Source of the DNA: Melampsora larici-populina 98AG31
Lineage: Eukaryota; Basidiomycota; Pucciniomycetes; Pucciniales; Melampsoraceae
NCBI RefSeq assembly: GCF_000204055.1
Contig: NW_006768815.1
Span: 372,001 to 436,000 of the forward strand
DNA: 64,000 bases
Direction of reading: 5' to 3'
Part shown: piece after piece, positions 11,001 to 21,303 of the stretch
Layout: the number at the start of each line of letters is the position of its first letter
How positions within the stretch are numbered: the stretch's first letter is position 1
Translations under genes and position numbers: made by a program
Notes under the pieces: generated by a model
The model's input: the letters and a program-made list of their open reading frames with translations, nothing else
What the model was told of the DNA's origin: nothing
Database searches by the model: none

Positions 11001-12096
11001 TGCTACTGAAATTTTTGAAAGCTTCAACTTTGTATTACGGAAAGCTTCAATTCACTCGAATCATCTAGCACCTGGACGTGATATTGCAAATTCCTTCAAC
11101 AGCTATCAAATGATTGTTCACATTCTGTTAGGTGGGACATGGTATGATCAGAAGCTTGGTCAACGGGTTTCTGCCGGAAGTGCAGTTCTCAATTTATTTT
11201 CAACAAACAAAAACCTTCAACGTTCTCTTGGTGTGAATACTGCTTGGAACACAAATAAAGGCTTGCGCGTGAAAGGTATTTGTTTTTCTTTGACATACAA
11301 TAGATACAGATGAAAATTCTCACATTTTTTTCAAACTTCAATCAGTCACTCAAAACAAAGCTCCCGAAATTTCTCCTGATGATCTTCCCGAATTCCTTTC
11401 TATCACTCGTCCTAATGTAACTTGGGAGCGTGTGACTTGTTTGATCTTACCTAACAATCAGAAGGTGGAAGATGCTACATTTCTTTGGGTTTGTGATTTT
11501 TTTCAACAATATTATGTGCTGCGCTGACTTTTTTTCGCACCATCGTCAGATCAAGCCAGCAAATCAGACATCTAATGAACTGATTGCCTGTGTCAAGAGT
11601 ATGTGGAAGCCTGCGGGAGAGGCACCATCCAAATGCATGATCGAGATGAACTATTGCACCCGTGGATTCATTCATCCATTTTACTCAATGCGCGAGATTA
11701 CAAAAACTGATCATTCAGTGTTCCTCAAACCAAATGTATGTCATTTCACTCGAGCCAAACTTCTCACATGAAGCATTCCTCATTGATCTTTTTGTGGAGA
11801 AGGCGCTTGATACAGTTTTGAATGTTCAACACAACTGTCACGACAGCAAGTGCGTACTTGGTTCTAATAAATTCAAGCAAGTTGAACGTCAAGATACCAC
11901 CATCCCACTACATCACATTGTTCATGCTGAAAATCCATCGTACATCTTGAACTCAGCCTCTTTTTACTCGGCCGAAACTCATCGGCGATTGGCTGACATT
12001 GATCAGTTGGAAATCACACCAACAGAATGGAGTCTGGCCATTAATGTTGGCGTAAAGAAGTGGACAGATGAAAAGGCAAAGAAACAGAAAAAGTGA
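8018..12096 (+). CDS. large EnSpm/CACTA-like transposase, intact
   Basis: Ten exons: 8018-8602, 8707-8937, 9001-9439, 9507-9780, 9849-10092, 10172-10433, 10493-11275, 11346-11488, 11550-11735, 11800-12096. Sum 3,444 nt, 1,147 residues, no internal stop. Near residue 26 is a Cys2-His2 finger (YICTLCGRKPF...H-x5-H), followed by a long acidic linker. Core blocks typical of a transposase family common in basidiomycetes: LYSDDTSGNQSKKYNSH, YYTLSGLPTKL, STSNVASALELGEPIVDEL, VLCYLGDSPMHAEIC, a CRIC knuckle, PVEALHVYLLGVAKYP, FHMLTHLPKSIQWFGPCH, ESFNFVLRKASIHSN, LAPGRDIA. The order resembles TNP2 of plant EnSpm, with the DDE fold expected around DDTSG, the middle and the late FESFN block; exact catalytic residues were not assigned. 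The fourth intron (9781-9848) is GC-AG with a GCAAGT donor, needed to keep frame. The start at 8018 is the first ATG in frame. Expected to act in the nucleus on the element's own ends. Confidence 0.85.
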
Positions 12097-12262
12097 TATC
12101 TTATATTTTTTTACTTGTCTTTCACTTGTATTTGTTTACTTCAAGCTCTTGGTAGAGTCAAATATCATTTGACCCTTCTTTATTATTTTTCCAATATATC
12201 ATCTACCAAAATATATGTTCCCCATGAGATTTCTGACTTATCACAAGTCTTTCATTGCCAAA

Positions 12263-14286
12263 ATGGATGCTGTTGAAGGAGAACAGCAGATGCTCAACAT
12301 GTCACTTGTTACACTTGTAACAGGTGACAAGGTGATACAGCATTGCACCAAAAGCGGTCAAGTCCCTTTTTCCAAGTCCCTTGCTTTTTCTTCTCCATCA
12401 CCTTCACGTCAACCAGTCCATCCAACACTCCATCAAGTTTTTCTCATGTCATAGGGTGGTTCTGCCCCATACAATTACGGGTCTCACGGAAATGGTCCTC
12501 CACCTTTTCGTATGGTATTTTTTTATCCTTTTTTCCTTCAAAATTCTCGCAAAAAGAATTCTCTCAAAGGTGGACCTCTGAACCCAAACGATCTCAGCTC
12601 GAACCAGTATAACCTCGACTCATTTATGCCTCAGGATGGCCGTTTCAATCCCTACGCAGGACCCAACAACCCAGGAGGTCATGGGAACTCTTTACCACAG
12701 CGATTTCCCAATCCAAATCGTAAGTTTTCTTTTTATTCCCCCTTATTCTCACTTCTGAAACACATCTTGCACTTCAATTCTTTATATTTAGGTGGCTTCC
12801 AACCATCAGACCATCATACCCGTCGATCAACGTCTCCCTCAAATGATCAGAATCCTCCAAGCCATCAATCTAACCCAACTCAATCAACACTCCTTCGAGT
12901 TTTTGACACTCTTGCTGATCAAGCTAATCTGAACACCGAAAACCGAGAGCGTGCGCGAATTTGTAGTAATCGATTGGAAAACGATTCTCGATTAAACGCG
13001 TTACTTGTCTACACAGCTCAGTGTCATCAAGACATTATCCAAAGACTCGGTCAACCAACAGGATCCGAAGCCCCTTCTAATTCACCAAGCACCACTACTT
13101 CAACTAACTCTGCTCCTGTGTGGACACCTAACGAAGAACTCAAGGTCAACTTTGTTTTTATTTCATTTCCTCTAGTCATCAAACTAACCCAGTGATTGTA
13201 GAAAACCTGCGTGAAAGTCCTCCTGGAGTCTATCACCGACCCTACCCTTCAAGCTTATACTCTTACCGATGGTGTTATCTCCGTAGCAAGCGAGAAGAGG
13301 ACACTCACTCACTCACTTGAGATGATTGCTCAAGTAAGTGTCTTTGGTAACCTCGCCTTTGATTCACTGTCCTAGATCATCTTCAAAACCAATAAATCCA
13401 TACATTCAACAGATTGCACTGCAACGCAAGGATGATGCTTGGAAGACTCGGAACTTTCCACCAGGATGGACTAGTAAAAGTCGATTTCCCAAGGAGGTCA
13501 TCACGCTCATCAAGCACAAAGCAAAAAATGCCCGAGAGAGATTACATGACATTGTAAGCAACTTTTCCTTTGATACATGCTCTCACTGACAATTATATCC
13601 ATTTCTCTAGCTCCGTCACAATGCTAAGCCCAATCACGGATTTGTGAGCGACCCGCTTCCAACTTTAGAAGATATCTATCTATCTGTAAGTCCAATCGTC
13701 CTTGTTTAAATCCCCTTTTACAATCCCAATAAGTTGCCGACAGGTATGTTACTACACTTTGCATATGTAGATGGCTGGCTTTCCTGGTCTCGACAAAAAA
13801 ATCGCCACTGATGAAGAAGTCATAACCGACGCTTCACGCGACCTCGCAAAGTCATCACGCTACGCATATCTGGTACGTAACATTAGATTAGGCCCATGTA
13901 CATTGTCTCTTGTTCACTTATCAACATCTACATCTTTTTCAGAGAATGCAAGCCGTCTGTCTCGAGGTCCAAGGAAACGGCTCTTCAATCTGGAAAAGCG
14001 TTGATCAACAGCTAGGTAACTTGCGAATAAAAGGGCCCCGATTCACTGAAGCGTGAGTACTCCTTCTCTCATTGTTTTAATCATCACACTTATGTATTGT
14101 TTTCGTAGGTTCTACAAACTTATTCTTGACGAGCACAAGCGCATCTTCAACGGTTCAAACAAGCTGGCCGATATCAAAGCGCTTACCAACTTCAAAATAC
14201 CAGACGAAGCAGCAGTGACTACAGCAGCAGCTGCGTTACCACAACCCCCCTCTTCCGAACAAAATACCAACGCTACCGGAGCCTGA
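12263..14286 (+). CDS. companion protein of the two-gene transposon
   Basis: Best model has ten exons: 12263-12331, 12455-12509, 12570-12719, 12792-13144, 13202-13333, 13413-13553, 13611-13685, 13771-13872, 13943-14052, 14109-14286; 1,365 nt, 454 residues. It begins 166 bp after the transposase stop on the same strand. The N-terminal third is Gly/Pro/Asn-rich and disordered; the middle has NRERARICSNRLENDSRLNA and helical segments; the C-terminal part has WKTRNFPPGWTSKSRFPK, ASRDLAKSSRYAYL and IWKSVDQQLGNLRIKG..FTEAFYKLILDEHKRIFNG, followed by an Ala/Pro tail. No catalytic motif was recognised. Position and size recall TNP1/TnpA of EnSpm elements, which bind subterminal repeats; a role in binding the palindromic ends is inference. 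The first exon is the least certain part. Confidence 0.7.
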
Positions 14287-14543
14287 GGTGGCTCAGTCAT
14301 TTTTATTTATCCAATTCTCATTTATATCATTTATCATATGTATATTAGACTACTACAATATACATATATTATATTTTATTGTTCCTTTTCATGTATTGTT
14401 CTTATCATGTTTGTACCGATTGCAATACAAAAGAAGCCTATTATTTTATACAAAAAAATACCTATTTTTTGCCCGTGATCGAAGCAAACCCGAAGCGAAG
14501 AAACCTGCGAGGCCAGAATCGGTCGATGGATGGTCTTACAAAA

Positions 14544-14654
14544 CGGTTTTCAGGCCATCCAGCAACCAGATTAAAGCCCAGTTGACTGATCAATCAAAAA
14601 TCAATCGATCGGTCAACTGGGCTGTAATCTGGTTTTTGGATGGCTTGAAAACCG
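14544..14654. repeat. right subterminal palindrome of the 10.27-kb element
   Basis: 43-bp arms 14544-14586 and 14612-14654 agree at about 39 positions (CGGTTTTCAGGCCATCCAGC... against ...GGATGGCTTGAAAACCG). Further GC-rich palindromic words (CCGCCAGATGGC, ACCGCCGT) run on to 14790. It mirrors the left domain in style, not in sequence. Confidence 0.85.
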
Positions 14655-14791
14655 CCAGATGGCCCGTCTAGCGGCGGTAAGGCAATCTCGCCTTTTGACC
14701 GCCGTGCCACTGACCATCTGGCGTCGGTTCTCCACCACCAAGCAAATCTCGCCGTACGGCGGTATTCCATGACCGCCACCAGATCGTTCGG

Positions 14792-14805
14792 ATTACCCCC
14801 TGGTG
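14792..14805 (-). repeat. right TIR of the 10.27-kb element
   Basis: ATTACCCCCTGGTG, the inverse of 4532-4545, followed by target TA 14806-14807 and then by transposase coding sequence of the outer pogo element. Confidence 0.9.
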
Positions 14806-16769
14806 TAAACCTGGACAGTGATCAAGCTGCTTAAGAAAACCATGGTCATTTGGGCGGATCAAGTGAGATACATCTGCTTTTAGTTCAGCAACTATTCCAG
14901 TATGCCGCCAACAGTTTGTAATGGTTTCAGATGTCACTGAATTCCATGCTACATTCGCCATCTGCATTGCTTCGAGGAGGGGTATCCGATAAATTTCAGT
15001 TGCCGACTTCCCTGGATTATCTTCATATCGCCCGATGATGAGTGAGATGAAGTCGCGGCGGTAGTAGGCTTTGAATGCTGCGATGATGCCAGCGTCGCAT
15101 GGCTGGAGAACACTTGTGAGGTTTGGAGGAAGGAAATGGACCTTTATGTTTGTCAAGTTGATTGTTTTGACAGCTGATCGATGACCTGAAAAGTTGTCTA
15201 ACAGAAGGAGGATATGGTGTTCTTGTTTGCGGAAATCGGTGTCAATTCTCTGAAGCCAGTCACCAAAGATTGTGCCAGTCATCCATGCATTCTTGTTGTG
15301 GGTGTATTGAAGACCATAATCGTGTGCCTTTTTGCGCCTGAATGAGGTTGGTTGAGCTGAACTACCAATGAAAAGTGCTGGAAGTTTGTTGCTACCGTCA
15401 GAATTTGTACAGACAAGGACTGAGATCCTTGATTTGTCCCCCTTCACACCCGGCTTTTGTTTATCGGCTAAGGTCTTATTTGGTGGCATTCTGAAGGAAA
15501 ATTTTGTGAAACCAACATCAGCTGAGTTTCTAGAACTTAAGCAGTCAGAATGAGCTGGAAGGATACATACCGATAGCATAGACCTGTCTCATCTCCATTG
15601 TAGATATCACAAGGCTGGTACTTCTTCGTCTCCTCAAGTAGCTCAGCGCGAGCAGACTCAACATCTTCGGGGTTGACGGAAGATGCTTCACCGTGGAGTG
15701 TAACCTTTCGAAGGTTGTATCGTTTTTTGAACTTAGTCAACCATCCATCAGAGCACTTCATCTCAATGTTTAGGATTGATGAAAAGTGCTGAGCTTTATT
15801 GCGTAGAATATTGTCGTTTACTGGAAGATCTCGTTCACAAGCCTCGATGACCCAGTGGTAGAGGGCTACCTCAAGATGTGGATACTTGGCCAACCGCTGT
15901 TTACGAATTCCACCTCCGTTTGTTGCAGCATTGTTGCATATCTTCTCTTCGTCTCGGAGCCAGCGACTGATTATGGACTGCTTGATCTGAAAATGACGAG
16001 CAGTCTCTCGTTGAATTTTACGCCCATGAGTGTTATGCCATGCAATAACTTCACTCTTGAAAGCCAGATCATAGCATTTACGTCTTGCAGGTTTTGGACT
16101 ACGTGGTTTACTCTTCTTAGTGTTGCTCGGAGTCTCAACAATCGCATGTGACACCACTCGGCGTTTTTGACCAGCTACAACTGGTGGTTTAGCCACCGAG
16201 CCATCACCAAGCATTGTGCGCGGTTTGGTTTTGGGCACTGTAGCACCAGCAGCTGAGACGAAGGAAAGAACAGAAGTCAAAGACCGTACCACAAGAGATG
16301 ATAGAGTCTACTCACCTTTCAGCTTATCACAAACTTTCTCAAGCTTTAGCTTAAGAAGCATTTGTCCGTTAGCATCATTCTTCCAAGTTTCGTGACCACG
16401 TGCGCGACCAATCCACTTGAGCATCAGCTCAATTCCAAATGGCCCAGTAAAAAGCTCGGTATCGATCGTGTTAACACCAAAAATGGTATCCATGTTTCTG
16501 TTTATGAGCATTCCAATGCCCTCTTCAGCATCAGAAATGGAGAGCACCGGAGGTTCACAAAAAGTTTGGAATATCTTGTCCGCTTGTGTTGCTGCTTGTA
16601 TGGATCCCGCAGGACAATTCTGTGACAAAAGCATGGTAGAGGTGACGAGTTCATCTATTTGCTTATCAATTGAAGACATTTTGATTGAGGATGTAGAGCA
16701 GGATAGAATGCTGAAACAAAAGTGGTGTAGGGTCGACTTGATAAAATTTGATGGCTGGGTCTTAGTCAA
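14806..16769 (-). pseudogene. pogo/Tigger-type transposase, N-terminal and DDE part, split by insertion
   Basis: Minus-strand exons 16316-16769, 15571-16252 and 14808-15490, continuing at 4122-4531; together 2,229 nt or 742 residues when one TA is kept. The first ATG is at 16769; a second in frame at 16679 (MSSIDKQIDEL) is also possible. Order: N-terminal helical region; Lys/Arg-rich linker (KKSKPRSPKPARRK); psq/CENP-B type helix-turn-helix (YDLAFKSEVIAWHNTHGR...ETARHFQIKQSIISRWL); second CENP-B HTH (DGWLTKFKKRYNLRKVTLHGEASSV); DDE_1 domain with acidic motifs YNGDETGL, LLLDNFSGH and LQPCDAGIIAAFK, giving the Asp triad expected of pogo transposases. As it stands the frame runs into the inner element after DHCPG and stops at 14668. 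No stop or frame change is seen in either half, so the insertion looks recent. Confidence 0.9.
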
Positions 16770-17064
16770 GCAGAATTGCTATCAGGATTTGGGTCCACTG
16801 ATTTCTTTCGAGTCCCACTGGCATACCTACTGTTTTTTTCCTCACCTGTCTGGAATCTAGATGTTTCTAGGCCACTCTTTATAAGCATACATGACTTGAG
16901 AGTGGTTACTTATGCTTATAAAGCCACACTTTCTCGTTCCTTGTAAGCATATTTCCAGAAAAAAAATGCGTTTAGCCTATATGCTAAAGTGCTCCAATTA
17001 AGCCCCCCGCATTTTTGTTTCACTGAAATTTGACCCTTATAGCGAAATATGCTAACTCGATGTG

Positions 17065-17086
17065 TGCTTATATCGAGCGGCGACTG
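17065..17086 (-). repeat. right TIR of pogo element
   Basis: Inverse of 3851-3872, followed by target TA 17087-17088. Confidence 0.92.
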
Positions 17087-17088
17087 TA

Positions 17089-19098
17089 CATTTCTTTTAA
17101 AACCTCGTCAACTTTGACGCCGATTGAGCACTCATGAGTCATGCACACTCTTTTCATCTCTTGCCATCCACTTCGCTCGATTTAATTTGTATTCACGCAA
17201 ACATCAACTCGATTCGATATTTTTCTTCACAACCGCTCCCAGTGTTCAAACAATCTTGGTGTCACATTTTTCCAACTTCAGACCATGTGGCTAATAAAGT
17301 CCTCCAACACCTCAGTCGTTAAGGCGATTCAAAGAAAGAAAGACGCAGTGCGAATTGCTATCCTTACGTAACATTGGTAGATAAGTGATAGTGTGGCTTC
17401 ATAGCTTCTTCTCCTTGGATTCACGTGGGGTTTGATCATTTCTCCTTGGATCAGCTTGGTGTTTGATTAAACTGATGTCATCAATTTGTACATACCCAAA
17501 AGAAGGCAAAACGAAAAGTGCGTGTATCTCAAGATCCTACTTCGGCTCAAGTTATAGGGTTGAGGGTCTGCTGGGTCAGTATCAAGGTGTTACATGTACC
17601 GAAGTGGGTGGTTGTTCAAAGGACTCAGAACTACCTCTCACAGGATCTCGCTCCATTTCCTAGAGGGGGACCTCATCAAGGCTTACAAAATATTGAATTG
17701 ATTAGAATCAGAGCTTTGCTTTGAAGGCTGTGTAAAGCTCAAGATAGTATTATGTATTGCCAAGAGGCGCAAGATGAGGCCAGCTGCATAGGATCCGACG
17801 ACACCAACGGGACTCCCATCAGTTCGGACGGTCGAGGGTGCAGCCGGAGATGGGTCGAGAAAGCTTACATCTACTTGTTTCGTAATGATCAGTGACTTGT
17901 GCTAGTTTGGCGAAGATTGACGGGGCGATTCTGGTAACTGAAAACAAACGACCATTGGCACTTCTTGGGCTTCTCGAATCTAGGTTTGCCTTTTCATGTA
18001 TTCTACCGGTTCGTCAGAGCCAGATTGTTGCATGAACATCTTGACAGATCTACTTGACAAATGATCAAGAAGCGAATTTTTCAACTGTAGAATCTCTCAA
18101 CGAAAAAGTCCAGTGAGATATGTATCGGTCGGCGAAAGTCAAGAGTTTCATTCACAGCATCACATTTGGTGGTTTGACGAACACAACAGCAAGAGATTCA
18201 TCAACTCCTTGCGGGACAAGAAAGCCAGCGTTCAAATACACTCTTGTAACAGCTTGTACTCCATCAAGACCACTCTTATTTACTCTCTCTGCTTATTGTG
18301 TTGAGGTTTTATCTCTGCTTAACTTGAAAAGCTTTCTATGATCATAGCAGGATCTAGGCAGACGTGTCATTTTTGATGACAAACCTATAGCTCAAAGACA
18401 AAAATCACCAGAGCAAAACAAAACCATTCTTGATGATCATGTCAAATTGAAGACTAAAAACCAACATCAAGACTTGGTTTAGAAAGCATGTTGTCAGCCT
18501 GTGGAACCAAATTCTGTGATGTAAAAACCAGGGTTGATTCTATTTATGAAAAGTATCTGGAGTTTGTGGTTGGGACGTGTTTTAACCAAGGGGAATAGGT
18601 GTAGGTTTAGAGAGTTGTGAAAATGGGAAACAGAGTTTAGGTTTTGTTCTTTAATCTTCTTTGAAGATTTGTATGTCTATGGTAAAGAGATCATTGTAAC
18701 GGTTTTCCAGGTTCTTTACCAAAAAGTCTATTTTTCATCTTTGTGATCCCAAAATCCGAATGATCCTTTTTACTTCAATCTTCTTTACCAGTTTGATCAC
18801 ATCCATAACTTTATCAACAAAAATTTGTCTCTGTCCTGTTACGGTTTTTTACAGATTTTTTTGTTGGATACCCACCCTCCCATTTTTAGTCGGTTTTCTT
18901 ATTGTAGTGTTATAGGCCGCCCGCCGGGCCTCAGGTTGTTAGCTTTCTCTGTCACTGCAATCCGCTCAGACCCTCCGGGGCCGTCCAGTGTTTAGCATAA
19001 CAAAAACAAAACTCGTCAAAGTTTCCAAGAACGGAAACTCTTGTGCCTAACCTCTTCCCTGCCCAGGACCCTGGCTTGTCCCTATGGATGTGTCAGGT
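17089..19098. other. intergenic with possible gene relics, unidentified
   Basis: No complete gene. Several short stretches keep open, coding-looking frames: plus strand about 17515-17724; minus strand about 17711-17905 (contains DVSFLDPSPAAPSTVRTD and VGVVGSYAAGLILRLL, ending TAA); and minus strand about 18130-18290 (contains AVTRVYLNAGFLVPQG). The two minus-strand pieces could be remains of one gene whose end resembles a membrane or GPI-type tail, but the family is not recognised. A GC-rich patch at 18915-18985 (GCCCGCCGGGCC) resembles transposon-end DNA. Confidence 0.35.
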
Positions 19099-21138
19099 CT
19101 GAACTAAGCTTAACAAATTCCCTCACAAGTGTGTTTGCCACCTAACTTAACAAAGTCCCTCTTGGACAAAATCAGGAAAGTATGGCTGTGGACTTTTTCA
19201 TTCCTCCATACCTGCGTACCCTACAGACAAATGTCCTTTGGACCAAGAAAAAGAGTTGTACACCAGCTCTGCCTACATATACTGGTTCTTTTAAAATTCT
19301 CTCTTGGCTTCAGAAAAGATATGAAAAAATGACTTGAAGAATTGGTTTTTGTGTAACCTTTCAGCTTGTTTGGTGTGAGCTTTTGACAGGTTGGTCAGTT
19401 TTCTCCCTGATTTTGGTGTTTTTTTGCAAACTTTGCCATTGTATTGCTCTGTGAGTTTTGCTTCATATCATAGTTTGGCTACACACATGTGTGTAGATTA
19501 AGCAGGCACACAGCTCTTTGCTTTAGTCCCAAGGATATTTGGTAGCAGGGTATGCAGATATGGAGCATAGAAAAAGTCCCAGCCAAACCTTTCTGGCTCA
19601 CCCCCAAATTTTGTGTATGGGGTATAAGTCCCTCCCTTGACTACTTGTTCATACAAGAGGGACTTTGTTGATAGGATCCCACTATTTCTTGCCCCCTATC
19701 CGATATCTGGCGCCTTCTTTGGGTCAACCCGGGGGCGCCAAGAGATCTGTAGCCCCTTTTGAACAACAAGGGGGTGTCACTTCAACTTTGTTTTATTAAT
19801 CGATTCCAATTCCGCGGTTTAGCTTGGTCTTCGAGAGTACCAAGGGCTCATTATTTTGTTCAACGTTTGCAGGACAGTTTGGAAAGGGATTTGTTTCAGG
19901 CATAAGATCTTCAGGCGCACTTTTATAACAAAGAACAACATGTGGAAGTCACTTTCATACCATCCCTTGCAACTTCAGCGTCTTGATCTTGTCTCAAAGT
20001 TTCTCAATTGTTTCTATAAACAGTGACATAATCGGGACTGTGTATGAGTGCATCACTTGAGCTCGGTTTGTTTGCTGTCAAAGTGGTAAGGATGTTTGAA
20101 ATTGAAATATCATCTATGCCCGTCGTGGTCCGGCCTTGCTTCATGTTTTTTTGGCAGGGGATCCGGAGGATTGTCAGCATCACTGTTTCGCGGGCGTTTT
20201 GAGGGCATATTGATCTGGAGATTTTGGATTGAGGGCAAGGTTTTATGAGCGATTGAACAGGATGGTGCGATGAAAACATATGTGCCTCCCTTCAAGTTCC
20301 TTCTTTGCTTGAGTCCTTTGGTCCGTGTAGTATTGGGCCGGCACAGGCGCAAAAGAATTCTTGAGCCCTTTTGTTTCTTTTAATGATGTTTGTTACCCCA
20401 TCAAGAACAAAAAGGGCACAAACTAGGTAAGATGAGGGCTCATCTGCAAGATTGTGCCCTGTTGAGGAGCCCCTTGGGAGCCCTATAGGTCCGCCTCAGC
20501 CAAATTTTGGCTGGTGACACTTGGGTATTGTCGGGCCACGCGGGTATTACCCCAAACTAATGGGGCGCCGGGTTTTCCCTGGGGAGGCGCTAAATAGTGG
20601 GATCCTTGTTGATATAGGTTTGCCACACCCTAAAACAAATAGGACAGACTTGATTTTTTTGTGGGGGAGCTCCAAGAGTCCTTTTTTAAAACTTCCCTCT
20701 ACACTGCTCCACAAAAAGTTCCAGAATTCACATCTATTGTTCTCCAAAGCTTTCTACATATTTTGATCTGCATCTCATTTGAACCAGACTGATCTGCACA
20801 ATTTGAGAGCTATGTAAAAACTGGGTCTTGAGTCCTCTTGAGCCTTCTGTATGTGCCTCCAAATCAAATTTGGAAGTGTATAAAATGCTGATGTTACATC
20901 ACAAAAATAGACAATGTGAACCAATGTATGATGGGGTACCAGATTATGTAGCAAGATGTGGAGAACAACATATACAATTTCTGCAACTTTTTGTGGAGAG
21001 GGGAAGTGGAAAAATCAAAAAAGTAAATAAGGATATTTAATTCTTGGAGCTCCTCCGCCAATAAACTCAAGTCTGTCCTAAGCCCCTCTTCCAGGGTGTG
21101 ATAAATGCACTTTTGAGGGGCTTTGTTAAGCAGAGTTC
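19099..21138. mobile_element. decayed DNA transposon with about 35-bp inverted ends
   Basis: The left end (19099-19143) and inverted right end (21095-21138) share TGAACT, then GCTTAACAAA..CCCTCA.AAGTG..TTT. A second inner inverted pair lies at about 19667-19690 and 20594-20618 (TTGTTGATA..GGATCCCACTATTT). Inside is an N-terminal gene fragment on the minus strand (20030-20212). Flanking target duplication was not resolved. Related end sequence (GAGGGGCTT.GTTAAG) recurs at 27339-27360 and 39812-39833. Confidence 0.55.
20030..20212 (-). pseudogene. N-terminal fragment of a transposon-type nuclear protein
   Basis: Minus-strand ATG near 20210 reads MPSKRPRNSDADNPPDPLPKK, a basic, proline-rich start like those of transposon-encoded nuclear proteins. 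After a run of seven A (7 T on plus, about 20144-20150) the frame continues one base off as QGRTTTGIDDISISNILTTL..ANKPSSSDALI and ends at 20004. A slip in the homopolymer would join the frames. No domain recognised; the rest of the gene is missing. Confidence 0.4.
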
Positions 21139-21303
21139 ACGTAGCTTCTGGGGTTTGGGCTCTACACTACATACCAGTCACTCCATCAAGCTCCCAAGCA
21201 CTGGAAAAGATGTGCATGTGTTGGGGCTATCTGTCAGCAGTAACAAAGTGTGCCAAGTAAAACCACCTAGCTGACTGACAAAAAAACTTAAACTTAAATA
21301 AAG

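Larger units (their letters stand above)
4532..14805 (+). mobile_element. 10.27-kb two-gene EnSpm/CACTA-like transposon nested in the pogo transposase gene
   Basis: The ends are inverted copies of CACCAGGGGGTAAT (4532-4545 and 14792-14805), each next to a TA (4530-4531 and 14806-14807). The flanks join with a single TA to restore the reading frame of the pogo transposase, which proves both borders. Contents: left palindromic domain 4586-5346, GC-rich palindromic block 5650-5890, broken host-like gene 5927-7364, second GC-rich block 7655-7860, large transposase gene 8018-12096, companion gene 12263-14286, right palindromic domain 14544-14654. Termini that begin CAC, a 2-bp target duplication, structured subterminal DNA and two genes (large transposase plus smaller protein) all resemble EnSpm/CACTA (TNP2/TNP1) elements. 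The TA duplication and CACCA start differ from the standard CACTA ends, so the superfamily is an inference. Confidence 0.9.
3851..17086 (-). mobile_element. pogo/Tigger-type DNA transposon, interrupted by a second element
   Basis: The left end 3851 and right end 17086 carry inverted copies of CAGTCGCCGCTCGATATAAG followed by CA (22 bp identical). Each end is flanked by TA (3849-3850 and 17087-17088), the target duplication expected of the Tc1/mariner/pogo group, whose pogo branch starts with CAGT. Between the ends are the two halves of a CENP-B/DDE transposase gene on the minus strand. Removing the inner element (4532-14805 plus one TA) leaves about 2.96 kb, the normal size of an autonomous pogo-type element. 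Subterminal DNA at both ends has repeated short words around CATAAGCATA/TATGCTTAT (for example 3930-4075 and 16880-17060), which may be transposase-binding sites. Confidence 0.92.

Noticed and set aside
14668..14805. Transposase C-terminus LHQGVIRTIWW...
   Set aside because: These codons lie inside the inserted element (TIR and palindromic DNA) and are read-through, not transposase.
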